Positions 25,352 to 34,472 are shown, counted from the first letter of the stretch. The stretch: DNA of 64,000 nt from Acinetobacter ursingii DSM 16037 = CIP 107286 (GCF_000368825.1 NZ_KB849719.1:263803-327802), one strand, 5' to 3'. Program-made: numbers and translations. The notes: generated by a model not told the origin, from the sequence alone.

Positions 25352-26992
25352 TTAATTAAACTCACCTGTGGCACGTTGTTTGGCCCAGTCACGTAAAATA
25401 AATTTCTGTAATTTACCTGTTGAGGTTTTTGGAATCTCGGTAATCACAATATCTTTAGGGACTTTAAAACGCGCCAATTGTTGCTGACAATGTGCAATTA
25501 ATTCATCGGTACTGACACTGATGCCTTGTTTTAATTCAATAAAAGCGCAAGGCACTTCCTGCCAGCGTGGGTCAGGTTTGGCAACGACTGCGGCGGTCAT
25601 GACCGCTGGATGCTGATACAACACCTCTTCCACTTCAAGCGATGAAATATTTTCACCCCCTGAGATAATTACATCTTTGGCACGGTCAGTAATTTTGGCA
25701 TAACCATCGGCCTGACAAACAGCTAAGTCGCCGCTATGAAACCATCCGCCTGCAAACGCTTCTTCTGTGGCTTTCGGATTTTTCAGATAACCCTTCATCA
25801 CAATATTGCCACGGAACATAATTTCCCCCAGTGTTTGTCCATCGGCAGGCACGGGTTGCATGGTTTCAGGATCAAGTACCCGCATACTGTCTTGTAATGG
25901 ATAAGGCACACCCTGACGAGAATGTAACTGCGCCTGTTCCTGAATCGATAAATCATTCCAGCCTGCCTGAGAGGCACAAAGCGCAGAAGGGCCATAAGTT
26001 TCAGTGAGTCCATAAACATGGGTCACATTGATACCAATATGACGCATCCCTTCAATAATCGCAGCAGGTGGTGCTGCACCAGCGACCATGACTTCAACGC
26101 GATGATCAAAATGAACCTGTTTGTCTTTAGGGGTATTGATCAACATGGATAATACGATGGGTGCGCCACAGAAATAATCCACTTTATGTTTGGCAATCAG
26201 CTCAAATACAAGTTCTGGATCTACTTTACGCAAACAGACATTGGTGCCGCCATTGGCTGCAATCGTCCATGCGAAACACCAACCATTACAGTGAAATAGT
26301 GGCAGTGTCCATAAATAACTGGCACGAGGCGTCATACCACAGGCAATAATATTGCTTGCTGCATTGAGATAAGCTCCGCGGTGATGATAAACCACACCTT
26401 TTGGATTACCTGTGGTGCCAGAGGTGTAATTCAGACTAATCGCATCCCATTCATCATTGGGAAGTGACCATTCAAAATTGGCATCGCCTTGACTCAGCCA
26501 TGTTTCATATTCAATTTGACCAATCGGGTTGGAAAGTTCAGATTCATATTCGAGATCAGCAACATCAATCACGTAAATTTGTTGTGAGATCAGCGCCAGT
26601 GCTTCCCGAGCAACATGAGCAAATTCTGGATCGACTAAAAGTACTTTACTTTCTGCATGTTCCAACATAAACGCAATGGTTTTGGCATCAAGTCGGGTAT
26701 TCAAGGTATTTAGCACAGCGCCTGCCATAGGAACAGCAAAATGTGCTTCGATCATGGCAGGGATATTCGGAAGTAGGACCGAAACTGTATCGTTTTTTTG
26801 AATCCCTAACTTTTGTAATTGATGTGCAAATTGACAACAACGTTGATAGGTTTGTTTCCATGAGAGCTGACGTGCACCATGAATAATAGCTGCCTGATCT
26901 GGATAAATATAAGCGGCGCGCTCTAGATACCGTAAGGGTGAAAGTGCTACAAAATTGGCAGCCGTTTTAGGTAGCTCATCATAAGCATTCAT
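25352..26992 (-). CDS. Acyl-CoA synthetase (AMP-binding family)
   Basis: 546 residues. It activates a carboxylic acid, probably a fatty acid, to its CoA thioester through an acyl-adenylate. The ATP-binding loop is YTSGTTGNPKGV. Further motifs are VYGLTETYGP, GWFHSGDLAV, ITDRAKDVIISGGENIS and the catalytic Lys near the end in KTSTGKLQK. The start MNAYDELPKTAANFVALSPL and the whole layout match the medium/long-chain ligase group often annotated as acyl-CoA synthetase in Acinetobacter. It is not linked to the two acyl-CoA dehydrogenases, 13 kb away. Substrate length is not decidable. It stands alone, ending at the shared terminator. Confidence 0.88.
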   Translation of the reverse strand: MNAYDELPKTAANFVALSPLRYLERAAYIYPDQAAIIHGARQLSWKQTYQRCCQFAHQLQKLGIQKNDTVSVLLPNIPAMIEAHFAVPMAGAVLNTLNTRLDAKTIAFMLEHAESKVLLVDPEFAHVAREALALISQQIYVIDVADLEYESELSNPIGQIEYETWLSQGDANFEWSLPNDEWDAISLNYTSGTTGNPKGVVYHHRGAYLNAASNIIACGMTPRASYLWTLPLFHCNGWCFAWTIAANGGTNVCLRKVDPELVFELIAKHKVDYFCGAPIVLSMLINTPKDKQVHFDHRVEVMVAGAAPPAAIIEGMRHIGINVTHVYGLTETYGPSALCASQAGWNDLSIQEQAQLHSRQGVPYPLQDSMRVLDPETMQPVPADGQTLGEIMFRGNIVMKGYLKNPKATEEAFAGGWFHSGDLAVCQADGYAKITDRAKDVIISGGENISSLEVEEVLYQHPAVMTAAVVAKPDPRWQEVPCAFIELKQGISVSTDELIAHCQQQLARFKVPKDIVITEIPKTSTGKLQKFILRDWAKQRATGEFN

Positions 26993-27383
26993 GGCAATAG
27001 ACTCCGTGTCATTGTTTTAATGATTGTTAACTAAAAGATAGGGGTTTAATTTCATCAAATCATTTAGGCTTTAGTCTTAGAGTATGGGGTGCAACCTATG
27101 AGCTTTAAATGCTGGATGAAAAAACCTTGTGGTTATTTTTATCATAAACGCCTCATAAACTAATCCGAGCAATAATTTTGCGTCTATTTGTTTTTATATG
27201 ATTGAGCTTGTAAATGCTCCAATTGTCCTCATTAACTAAGACATGAATGCAAAAAATTGAGAAACTTATCTTTTTTTAAGTGTAGCTGTTTTCTCAAACT
27301 CTTAACCCGTGTAAAATTCTGCCATAATTTTATATTATCCACCGTTTTTATCTTTTGAGGTCTTCCTCGATCATAATCTCGCG
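26993..27383. other. Intergenic region upstream of thrS
   Basis: AT-rich divergent promoter region for the acyl-CoA synthetase and thrS. A small hairpin GAGG-TCTT-CCTC lies at 27357-27368. No convincing gene; a 21-codon ORF at 27098-27163 lacks a ribosome site. Confidence 0.5.
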
Positions 27384-27412
27384 GTGATATGCTCCATTGT
27401 GCGGGGCATCAC
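27384..27412 (+). promoter_or_regulatory. Candidate thrS translational operator mimicking the tRNA-Thr anticodon arm
   Basis: ATGCTCC (27389-27395) and GGGGCAT (27403-27409) form a 7-bp stem with a 7-base loop ATTGTGC. Loop position 2 is U, as U33 in tRNA, and positions 3-5 are UGU, the anticodon of tRNA-Thr. An outer GTG/CAC pair extends the stem. Only five bases separate the structure from the ribosome site TAAGGA. In E. coli threonyl-tRNA synthetase represses its own mRNA by binding such a mimic. Confidence 0.6.
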
Positions 27413-27429
27413 TCCTTAAGGATTTTCTT

Positions 27430-29352
27430 ATGCCAATTATCACATTGCCAAATGGCGATCAAAAATCATTTGATCAAGCTGTCTCTGTTATGCAAGTCGC
27501 TCAGAGTATTGGACCAGGTCTTGCTAAAAATACCGTTGCGGGTCGTGTCAACGATCGCCTTGTAGATGCATGTGATTTAATCACCGAAGATGCAACAGTA
27601 CAAATTATTACGCCAAAAGACCCAGAAGGTGTCGAGATTATTCGTCACTCTTGTGCGCATTTGGTTGGACATGCGGTTAAGCAATTGTTCCCTGACGTGC
27701 AAATGGTGATTGGGCCTGTGATTGAAGAGGGCTTTTATTACGATATCTTTAGTCCAAAGCCATTTACTTTAGAGGATATGGCAGCGATTGAAGCACGTAT
27801 GAAACAACTGATTGATCAGGATTATGATGTCATTAAAAAAATGACACCGCGTGCTGAGGTGATCAAAGAATTTCAATCTCGTGGTGAAACTTATAAATTA
27901 CGTTTGATTGATGACATGCCTGAAGAAACCCAAATGGGCTTGTACTATCATCAGGAATATGTGGATATGTGCCGTGGTCCTCACGTGCCAAATACCAAGT
28001 TTCTAAAGAACTTCAAGCTGACTAAAATTTCAGGTGCTTATTGGCGCGGTGACGCTAAAAATGAGCAATTACAACGTATTTACGGCACAGCTTGGTCAGA
28101 TAAAAAAGAGCTAGCGGCTTATATCAAACGTATTGAAGAAGCTGAAAAACGCGACCATCGTAAAATTGGTAAAGCGCTTGATTTGTTCCATATGCAAGAA
28201 GAAGCGCCGGGTATGGTGTTTTGGCATGCCAATGGCTGGACGATTTATCAAGTTCTTGAACAATACATGCGTAAAGTTCAGCAAGAAAATGGTTATCAGG
28301 AAATCAAAACCCCGCAAATTGTCGATTTTAGTTTATGGGAAAAATCTGGACATGCAGCAAACTATGCTGAAAACATGTTTACCACACATTCTGAAAATCG
28401 CAATTATGCTGTTAAACCGATGAACTGTCCTTGCCATGTGCAAGTCTTTAATCAGGGTTTAAAATCTTACCGTGATTTGCCGATTCGTTTAGCCGAGTTT
28501 GGCTCATGTCATCGTAATGAACCATCTGGTTCTTTACATGGCATTATGCGTGTCCGAGGTTTTACTCAGGATGACGCGCATATTTTCTGTACCAAAGAAC
28601 AGATTGGAAAAGAAGTTGCAGACTTTATCCAATTAACTTTGGATGTCTATAAAGACTTTGGTTTTGAAGATGTACAAATGAAACTTTCAACTCGCCCTGA
28701 AAAGCGGGTGGGTGAAGATGCACTTTGGGATCTGGCAGAAAAATCATTGGCAGATGCCTTAGATGCTGCTGGACTGGATTGGGAATTACAACCCGGTGAA
28801 GGCGCATTCTATGGTCCAAAAATTGAGTTTTCATTAAAAGACTGTTTGGGTCGTGTTTGGCAATGCGGTACTATTCAATGTGACTTTAACTTGCCAGAGC
28901 GTCTGGATGCCTCGTTTGTGACAGAAGACAATGAGCGTGATCAGCCTGTCATGTTACATCGCGCAATACTTGGCAGTTTTGAGCGTTTTATTGGTATACT
29001 TATTGAACACTATGCGGGTTTTATGCCACCTTGGTTATCACCTGTACAAGCTTGCGTCATGAATATTACCGATTCGCAAGCTGAGGCATGCCAACAAGTG
29101 GTGGCAAAACTCAAAGAAAATGGTCTTCGGGCGATTTCTGACTTGAGAAATGAGAAAATCGGCTTTAAGATTCGTGAGCGTACACTTGAGCGTATTCCGT
29201 ACCTTTTGGTTCTTGGTGACCGTGAAGTTGAAGAAGGTACTGTTAATGTTCGTACTCGCTCAGGAAAAAATTTAGGTACTATGTCAATTGATGCATTCAT
29301 TGACTTAGTGAAATCTGCCGTTGCCGAACGTGGCCGGTACATTGTGGAGTAA
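27430..29352 (+). CDS. thrS: Threonine-tRNA ligase
   Basis: 640 residues; charges tRNA-Thr. ATG 27430 is chosen over an upstream start at 27397 because TAAGGA sits seven bases before it and [10 protein letters not shown] is the normal family start. The N-terminal TGS domain (to ~62) is followed by the editing domain with [19 protein letters not shown] (His cluster for Ser-tRNA hydrolysis) and [10 protein letters not shown]. The class II catalytic core follows, with zinc ligands in NCPCHVQVF, motif 2 [22 protein letters not shown] and motif 3 [19 protein letters not shown]. The C-terminal domain binds the anticodon. infC follows after five bases. Confidence 0.97.
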   Translation: MPIITLPNGDQKSFDQAVSVMQVAQSIGPGLAKNTVAGRVNDRLVDACDLITEDATVQIITPKDPEGVEIIRHSCAHLVGHAVKQLFPDVQMVIGPVIEEGFYYDIFSPKPFTLEDMAAIEARMKQLIDQDYDVIKKMTPRAEVIKEFQSRGETYKLRLIDDMPEETQMGLYYHQEYVDMCRGPHVPNTKFLKNFKLTKISGAYWRGDAKNEQLQRIYGTAWSDKKELAAYIKRIEEAEKRDHRKIGKALDLFHMQEEAPGMVFWHANGWTIYQVLEQYMRKVQQENGYQEIKTPQIVDFSLWEKSGHAANYAENMFTTHSENRNYAVKPMNCPCHVQVFNQGLKSYRDLPIRLAEFGSCHRNEPSGSLHGIMRVRGFTQDDAHIFCTKEQIGKEVADFIQLTLDVYKDFGFEDVQMKLSTRPEKRVGEDALWDLAEKSLADALDAAGLDWELQPGEGAFYGPKIEFSLKDCLGRVWQCGTIQCDFNLPERLDASFVTEDNERDQPVMLHRAILGSFERFIGILIEHYAGFMPPWLSPVQACVMNITDSQAEACQQVVAKLKENGLRAISDLRNEKIGFKIRERTLERIPYLLVLGDREVEEGTVNVRTRSGKNLGTMSIDAFIDLVKSAVAERGRYIVE

Positions 29353-29357
29353 GAAAG

Positions 29358-29909
29358 ATTAAACAGCCTGATCGTAACCAACAACAAGGTGCAAAAAGTA
29401 ACCGTCCTGCGATTAATGACGAGATCCGTGCAAAAGAAGTACGCCTCGTAGCCGCAGATGGAGAACAAAAAGGGATCGTTTCACTTGCTGAAGCGTTGCG
29501 TGCTGCCGAAGATTCAGATCTTGACCTAGTCGAGATTGTTGCTAATGCAGAACCACCTGTTTGTAAAATCATGGATTACAACAAGCACTTGTTTGATTTG
29601 AAGCAGAAGCAAAAAGATGCGAAGAAAAAACAGCATCAAGTACAGGTCAAAGAAATCAAACTACGTCCAGCAACGGATGTAGGTGATTATCAGGTCAAGC
29701 TTCGTGCGATTTTAAAGTTCCTTGAAGAAGGGAACAAAGTTAAAATCACGTTACGTTTCCGTGGTCGTGAGATGGCACACCAACAGTTAGGTTTGGCGCA
29801 ATTGCAAAAAATTGAAGCAGACGTGACCGATTTTGGTGTGGTTGAACAGGCTCCGAAAATGGAAGGTCGTCAAATGGGCATGTTACTTGGACCGAAAAAG
29901 AAAAAGTAA
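29358..29909 (+). CDS. infC: Translation initiation factor IF-3
   Basis: 183 residues. IF-3 keeps 30S subunits free and rejects wrong start codons. The gene starts with ATT at 29358, eight bases after a GGAG ribosome site and five bases after the thrS stop. The rare AUU start is a conserved autoregulation device, because IF-3 discriminates against its own start. The N domain begins [20 protein letters not shown] ; the C domain has [20 protein letters not shown] and [17 protein letters not shown]. The ending [17 protein letters not shown] is typical. An ATG-based call would start at 29496 and lose 46 residues, which would remove most of the N domain. Confidence 0.95.
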   Translation: MKQPDRNQQQGAKSNRPAINDEIRAKEVRLVAADGEQKGIVSLAEALRAAEDSDLDLVEIVANAEPPVCKIMDYNKHLFDLKQKQKDAKKKQHQVQVKEIKLRPATDVGDYQVKLRAILKFLEEGNKVKITLRFRGREMAHQQLGLAQLQKIEADVTDFGVVEQAPKMEGRQMGMLLGPKKKK

Positions 29910-29924
29910 GCTTTTACCCATTTC

Positions 29925-29956
29925 AAAAAACGCAGCCTAAACGCTGCGTTTTTTTG
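29925..29956 (+). terminator. Terminator of thrS-infC
   Basis: AAACGCAGC (29928-29936) pairs with GCTGCGTTT (29943-29951), followed by a T-run. It separates infC from the distant rpmI-rplT. Confidence 0.9.
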
Positions 29957-30045
29957 TGTTGCTGCTTTTTTTATGTTTAGATTTATAGATAATTGAAAAA
30001 ATAATCAGCTCACTCTCATTTTATAAAAAATCTAAAGAAAAATAG

Positions 30046-30198
30046 GAACTCATCCTAGTCATTCCTACATTATTTAAGGTGAATCTATTTGATCCGTTTC
30101 CTGTAGAGGAGTGGATAAACGGAGAAAATCCGGGGCGTAAATTTGTCGATAAGCAGGCAAAACCATATCAGAATAAACAGCATCGACTGACTAGATAA
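30046..30198 (+). pseudogene. Possible gene remnant of unknown identity
   Basis: An open frame of 50 codons without a usable start, directly after a stop. It reads like real protein (LFDPFPVEEWINGENPGRKF, then VDKQAKPYQNKQHRLTR) and ends in TAA. The base composition is less AT-rich than the flanking DNA. It may be the 3' end of a gene whose front was deleted. I cannot name the family. Confidence 0.3.
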
Positions 30199-30353
30199 AG
30201 ATTTAGATTCTCATTTTATGATTTTCTTTAAGGTTGTTAAGCAAAGTCACTGCTAAACTAAATCACTCTTTATACTTTTATTCGATGTTAAAAAACATGT
30301 TATAAACGTATACAAAGACTTAAAGATAGAAAAATAGGATAAGAAGGTATTTC

Positions 30354-30974
30354 ATGATAGACCTATATTATTGGGGAACCCCCAATGGACATAAGATCAG
30401 CATCGCGCTCGAAGAAATGGAGCTGGAATATCAAATTTTTCCAATTAATATTTTAGAAAATGATCAGTTTCAGCCAGACTTTCTTAAAATATCACCGAAC
30501 AATAAAATCCCTGCCATTATTGATCAAGATGGCCCAAATCATGAACCAATTTCGATTTTTGAATCGGGTGCAATTTTACAATATTTGGGTCGTAAGACGG
30601 GACTTTTTTACCCGACAGATGAGCAAGAACGCGTTGAAGTCGAGCAATGGTTAATGTGGCAAATGGGCGGTTTTGGCCCAATGCTGGGTCAAAATCATCA
30701 TTTTGGTCGCTTTGCCAAAGAAAAAATTCCCTATGCCATCGAGCGTTATGTCACTGAAACTAAACGCTTATATAGCGTACTTAATACGCAGCTCATTGGA
30801 CAAAAATTTGTGGCAGGTGAGTACTCGATCGCAGATATGGCAATTTTACCGTGGGTATTACGTCATGAGTGGCAATCCATTGATTTAAATGACTATCCTT
30901 ATGTGAAGGATTATGTAGAACGTTTGACTGCGCGCCCAGCCGTACAGAAAGCTTTATCCATTCAAATCATCTGA
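30354..30974 (+). CDS. Glutathione S-transferase family protein (YfcG-like)
   Basis: 206 residues. The thioredoxin-like N domain starts LYYWGTPNGHKISIALEE; the TPNGxK motif is the mark of the YfcG/YghU (Nu-class) group, which act as disulfide-bond reductases with glutathione. Glutathione-contacting NNKIPAI and ESGAILQYLG follow. The helical C domain has EVEQWLMWQMGGFGPMLGQ and the folding motif YSIADMAILPW. AAGAAGG precedes the ATG. It is flanked by terminators, so it is a single gene. Confidence 0.88.
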   Translation: MIDLYYWGTPNGHKISIALEEMELEYQIFPINILENDQFQPDFLKISPNNKIPAIIDQDGPNHEPISIFESGAILQYLGRKTGLFYPTDEQERVEVEQWLMWQMGGFGPMLGQNHHFGRFAKEKIPYAIERYVTETKRLYSVLNTQLIGQKFVAGEYSIADMAILPWVLRHEWQSIDLNDYPYVKDYVERLTARPAVQKALSIQII

Positions 30975-30996
30975 TTTTTTACTGAAAGATCATTCA

Positions 30997-31032
30997 ATCT
31001 TTGATAAAAAGTAATGGCTTTTTGTCAAAGAT
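30997..31032. terminator. Long hairpin between the GST and YqaA-like genes
   Basis: ATCTTTGATAAAAAG (30997-31011) pairs with CTTTTTGTCAAAGAT (31018-31032) over 15 positions with one G-U pair. Confidence 0.65.
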
Positions 31033-31038
31033 TCTCTG

Positions 31039-31467
31039 ATGGCGTATTTTCTTTTATTTTTGTCTGCATTTGGTGCAGCAACATTGTTGCCATTGCAGTC
31101 CGAAGCCGTATTATTTTCGATGTTCGTACTTCAACAGCATCCAGTCGTGCTTTTATTGTGGATGGCGACGTTGGGTAATGTATTAGGTTCGTGTGTCAAC
31201 TGGTGGTTAGGTCTACAAATTGAACATTTGAAACATAAAAAATGGTTTCCTGTTTCAGCAAAGCAATTGGAAAAAGCACAAAAGATTTATCATCGTTATG
31301 GTTTTTATTCCTTACTGCTAAGTTGGGTACCGATCATTGGGGATCCCATTACCTTAATTGCAGGTGTCCTGAAAGAAAATTTCTGGCGTTTTGTAATAGT
31401 GGTCACTTTTGCGAAAGCAGGACGTTATTTGTTTATTTATTTACTTTATATCGGATTGATTCACTGA
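31039..31467 (+). CDS. YqaA/DedA-related inner-membrane protein
   Basis: 142 residues with three to four membrane segments. It begins AYFLLFLSAFGAATLLPLQSE, then LLLWMATLGNVLGSCVNWWLG, a cytoplasmic KKWFPVSAKQLEKAQKIYHRYG loop, and SWVPIIGDPITLIAGVL with the conserved Gly-Asp-Pro motif of SNARE-associated/DedA domain proteins. DedA relatives are involved in lipid carrier flipping and envelope stability; YqaA itself is uncharacterised. It starts seven bases after a hairpin that ends the GST gene, so its transcription may depend on readthrough. Confidence 0.8.
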   Translation: MAYFLLFLSAFGAATLLPLQSEAVLFSMFVLQQHPVVLLLWMATLGNVLGSCVNWWLGLQIEHLKHKKWFPVSAKQLEKAQKIYHRYGFYSLLLSWVPIIGDPITLIAGVLKENFWRFVIVVTFAKAGRYLFIYLLYIGLIH

Positions 31468-31490
31468 CCAGAAAGCGATGTTTCTGGTCA
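31465..31490. terminator. Bidirectional terminator between yqaA-like and TonB_C genes
   Basis: TGACCAGAAA (31465-31474) pairs with TTTCTGGTCA (31481-31490); A/T-rich flanks on both sides. Confidence 0.75.
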
Positions 31491-31499
31491 ATTTAAACT

Positions 31500-32240
31500 T
31501 TAGAGTGCAGAACATTTATCCAGTTTAAAATGGATTTCATCTTTAAGCTTGGATTTTTTAAAGAACCAAAGTTTTTTAGGAACATCTACTTGGGTATTTG
31601 AAATGGCTTGCATCACCTGTGCATCTAAAGCGTAAATCCCTGAGCCTTTGTTAATTTTGACTTGGGTTGCTTCACCTTGTTTATTCACTTTAAAATTAAA
31701 ACGCACCAAGCGATCTTTGCCTTTAAGTTCATCACGTGGCACATTTAATGTAGGTTGCTGAACATAGCGAAAAGGAACTGATTTGGCTGTTTGCTGTTTT
31801 AACCAGTTCTTTGAATCAAAATGATAAATACATTCAGCAGTTGAGTCATCGCGGTCTTTATAATCCAGATTAAAAGTTTGGTAACCTATCGTCGAAATAA
31901 GATTTCCATCTTGTTGGAACGGTTTTACTTTGGCTTGTTCTACTGCTTTTACGAGCAAATCGTCCAGCTTTTTATTACCAGTACTTTCCTGAACTTTGAC
32001 TTGAGTGACTGTTCCTGTTTCATCTGCCGCGACACGTAAAATCGCAGCCCAATCCTGTCCTTGTAAATCTGCATTGTCATAATTGAGCTTTGGAAACTCA
32101 CGCCATTCAAGCCGAGTTGTCAAATGTGCGGGAAGGGCAGAGCTTTTTTGTGGTGCCAATTGTGAAGAGTTTTCTTTTGCATCAGCTTGGGTGATGGATA
32201 CACTTGCAAAAAGTGCAAGGCAAAAAATAGATTGTTTCAT
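31500..32240 (-). CDS. Periplasmic protein with two TonB C-terminal-like domains
   Basis: 246 residues. A signal peptide (MKQSIFCLALFASVSITQADA) is followed by two repeats of the TonB C-terminal fold: the first around ILRVAADETGTVTQVKVQES and KLDDLLVKAVEQAKVKPF (residues ~65-115), the second around FNFKVNKQGEATQVKINKGS and ALDAQVMQAI (~180-225). There is no retained membrane anchor or Pro-rich spacer, so it is not a normal energy transducer. Two Cys (STAEC and the C-terminal DKCSAL) may form a disulfide. It may bind TonB-dependent receptors or other envelope proteins. It is divergent from nothing close and lies downstream of the MFS gene on the same strand. Confidence 0.7.
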   Translation of the reverse strand: MKQSIFCLALFASVSITQADAKENSSQLAPQKSSALPAHLTTRLEWREFPKLNYDNADLQGQDWAAILRVAADETGTVTQVKVQESTGNKKLDDLLVKAVEQAKVKPFQQDGNLISTIGYQTFNLDYKDRDDSTAECIYHFDSKNWLKQQTAKSVPFRYVQQPTLNVPRDELKGKDRLVRFNFKVNKQGEATQVKINKGSGIYALDAQVMQAISNTQVDVPKKLWFFKKSKLKDEIHFKLDKCSAL

Positions 32241-32373
32241 CTTGGATGGTTTGTGATTGTAAAAGCATTGTTGCGAAGTATTCCCTGTTCAGGAAATACA
32301 CGCAACAAAAAAATGCAGACTTGAGGGTATCTAATGAAAAATCATATTATTTGTGTGAAAACATACCTTAAAG

Positions 32374-33627
32374 TTAGGGATCGGTGCCTTTATTAATATC
32401 CACATGAAATAAATCTTTGGTTTTCGTCCAGCTTAATATCACCACTGCAAGCGTCATACAGCCACCAAACAGGGTTGCTGCAAGAGTTCCCATATATTTA
32501 GCAGCTAAACCTGATTCAAACGCCCCTAGCTCATTACTACTCGAAACAAACATGCCATTGACCGCGGCAACGCGACCGCGCATATTTTCGGGTGGAAAGA
32601 TTTGTAGAATGGTTTGACGCACCACTACAGAAATACTGTCGCAAGCGCCTGTCATGGCTAAAGCAAAGAGTGACAGCCACATGTGACTTGAAAAAGCAAA
32701 AATAATGGTAAATATGCCGAAACCAGCTACAGCCAGTAACATATTACGCCATGCATGATGTGTTGGTGGAAATCGGGTTAAAGCAATCATGGTAAAGAGC
32801 GCACCAATAGAAGGAGCTGCTCTTAAATAACCTAAACCTTCGGGACCAACTTTTAAAATATCTTCAGCAAAAATTGGCAGTAACGCCACTACGCCACCAA
32901 ATAAGACGGAAACCAGATCCAGTGAGATTGCCCAGAGCACAATCTTGGTTTTCCAGATAAAACGAAAGCCTTCTCCCAAACTTGACCACATATTTTCATG
33001 TTCAATTGCGGGAAAGCTTCTTTTTTTCAGCAACATGATTAAACAAAAACAAATGAACAGAAGGATGGAAACACTTAATAGACTGGTTTCACGACCTAAA
33101 AAAGCCAGCATAAAGCCACCGAGCATTGGCCCTAAAATCACGCCACTTTGCCAACCTATGGTTGTCCAAGTTGCGCCATTGGTATAAAGCTCTCGTGGAA
33201 TCAAAAACGGCTTAAGTGATGTCGCAGATGGGCTATAAAAGCCACGAATCACACCAAAACAGAAAATAACCGCATAAATCCCTAATGCCAAGACATGGAC
33301 ACTGATTTGATTTAAACCATATAAGTGAAAGAGTCCCCACAGCACTAAGGGCAATGGAAATGAAAAGAACAGACAAATTTTCATAATCAGTTGTTTATTA
33401 AATTTATCTGCTATATAGCCGCCCCAGAGTGACAGACTAATAAATGGAATCGCTTCTGCAAGACCAATCAGACCCAAAGTGAGTGGATCTTTGGTAATTT
33501 TATAAAGTGAATAGGCCACAATAATTTCCTGAATCAAAATGGCAAGTGTCAGGCAAAATTGATTGACCGTAATAATGGAAAAATCGCGATATCGGAGTGC
33601 GGCAAAAGCATCCTGCTTAGCTTTCAT
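32374..33627 (-). CDS. MFS transporter, EntS/MFS_3-like
   Basis: 417 residues with about twelve hydrophobic segments. It starts MKAKQDAFAALRYRDFSI, the usual opening of the MFS_3 group (EntS enterobactin exporter and relatives), followed by the loop GLAEAIPFISLSLWGGYIADKFNK, equivalent to the GxxxDRxGR signature. Late motifs are GPEGLGYLRAAPSIGALF and IFPPENMRGRVAAVNGMFV. This group exports siderophores or drugs; no siderophore genes are nearby, so the cargo is open. It is transcribed away from rpmI. Confidence 0.85.
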   Translation of the reverse strand: MKAKQDAFAALRYRDFSIITVNQFCLTLAILIQEIIVAYSLYKITKDPLTLGLIGLAEAIPFISLSLWGGYIADKFNKQLIMKICLFFSFPLPLVLWGLFHLYGLNQISVHVLALGIYAVIFCFGVIRGFYSPSATSLKPFLIPRELYTNGATWTTIGWQSGVILGPMLGGFMLAFLGRETSLLSVSILLFICFCLIMLLKKRSFPAIEHENMWSSLGEGFRFIWKTKIVLWAISLDLVSVLFGGVVALLPIFAEDILKVGPEGLGYLRAAPSIGALFTMIALTRFPPTHHAWRNMLLAVAGFGIFTIIFAFSSHMWLSLFALAMTGACDSISVVVRQTILQIFPPENMRGRVAAVNGMFVSSSNELGAFESGLAAKYMGTLAATLFGGCMTLAVVILSWTKTKDLFHVDINKGTDP

Positions 33628-33803
33628 AACTATCGTATTTTGAGAATCTTGCTTTAATTATAAGCACGAATTCTTAAAACAAGGCTATAAAACTAAGTTT
33701 TTTGATGGGTAAAATATTAAAACTCAGAGCTGTGTATACGATGCAATTTCAACTGAATTTGCTTTTGTTTTAAGCAAAGATGCTATATCATACTGCCTTC
33801 CTT

Positions 33804-33846
33804 ACCTGCAGGTCGATTTGCAATGGTGCAAACGTGCCGAACAGGT
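33804..33846 (+). promoter_or_regulatory. Structured leader upstream of rpmI-rplT (candidate r-protein control element)
   Basis: ACCTG (33804-33808) can pair with CAGGT (33842-33846), enclosing a perfect small hairpin TTTGCA-ATGG-TGCAAA (33817-33832). The structure ends about 18 bases before the rpmI ATG. L20 controls rpmI-rplT in related bacteria by binding leader RNA; this may be the local equivalent. Confidence 0.4.
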
Positions 33847-33863
33847 GCTCAAAAGAGGTTACT

Positions 33864-34058
33864 ATGGCTAAGTTAAAAACTCGCCGTGGTGCAGCTAAAC
33901 GCTTCAAAGCGACTGCAAACGGTTTTAAGCGTAAACAAGCGTTCAAGCGCCACATCTTGACCAAAAAATCTGCTAAACGTATTCGTCAATTACGCGGCTG
34001 TGTAATGGTTCATGTTTCTGACATGAATTCAGTTCGTCGTATGTGCCCATACATCTAA
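33864..34058 (+). CDS. rpmI: 50S ribosomal protein L35
   Basis: 64 residues, basic, starting [20 protein letters not shown] and ending MCPYI. It is a small 50S protein contacting 23S rRNA. ATG 33864 follows AAGAGG and is the family start; the longer open frame from 33780 is leader. rplT begins 11 bases downstream and the pair is co-transcribed. Unusually it is separated from infC by about 4 kb. Confidence 0.97.
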   Translation: MAKLKTRRGAAKRFKATANGFKRKQAFKRHILTKKSAKRIRQLRGCVMVHVSDMNSVRRMCPYI

Positions 34059-34069
34059 GGAGATTATAA

Positions 34070-34429
34070 ATGGCTCGTGTAAAACGTGGTGTAGTGGCTC
34101 ATCGTCGTCACAAAAAAATTCTTGCTCGCGCTAAAGGTTACTATGGTGCTCGTTCACGCGTTTACCGCGTAGCGTTCCAAGCGGTAATCAAAGCTGGTCA
34201 ATACGCTTACCGTGACCGTCGTCAGAAGAAACGTCAATTCCGTGCTCTATGGATTGCGCGTATCAATGCCGGTGCTCGTCAAAACGGTTTGTCTTACAGC
34301 CGTATGATCGATGGCTTGAAAAAAGCTCAAGTGATCATCGACCGTCGCGTATTAGCTGACATCGCTATGCATGATGCAGTTGCATTTGCTGCTTTAGCTG
34401 AAAAAGCGAAAGGTGCATTAGCTGCATAA
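34070..34429 (+). CDS. rplT: 50S ribosomal protein L20
   Basis: 119 residues, strongly basic, starting [19 protein letters not shown], with [18 protein letters not shown] and [19 protein letters not shown]20 is an early assembly protein and translational repressor of rpmI-rplT. An AAGGAG ribosome site lies in the short gap after rpmI. The terminator at 34447-34472 ends the operon. Codon use is strongly biased, as expected for a highly expressed gene. Confidence 0.97.
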
Positions 34430-34446
34430 GCTTAGAGATTCAAAAG

Positions 34447-34472
34447 AAGGCCGCTTTTTAGCGGTCTTTTTT
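34447..34472 (+). terminator. Terminator of rpmI-rplT
   Basis: AAGGCCGC (34447-34454) pairs with GCGGTCTT (34461-34468, one G-U pair), followed by TTTTTT. Confidence 0.88.

Noticed and set aside
27098..27163. 21-codon ORF upstream of thrS, considered as a leader peptide
   Set aside because: Contains no Thr codons, no ribosome site, and lies too far from thrS.
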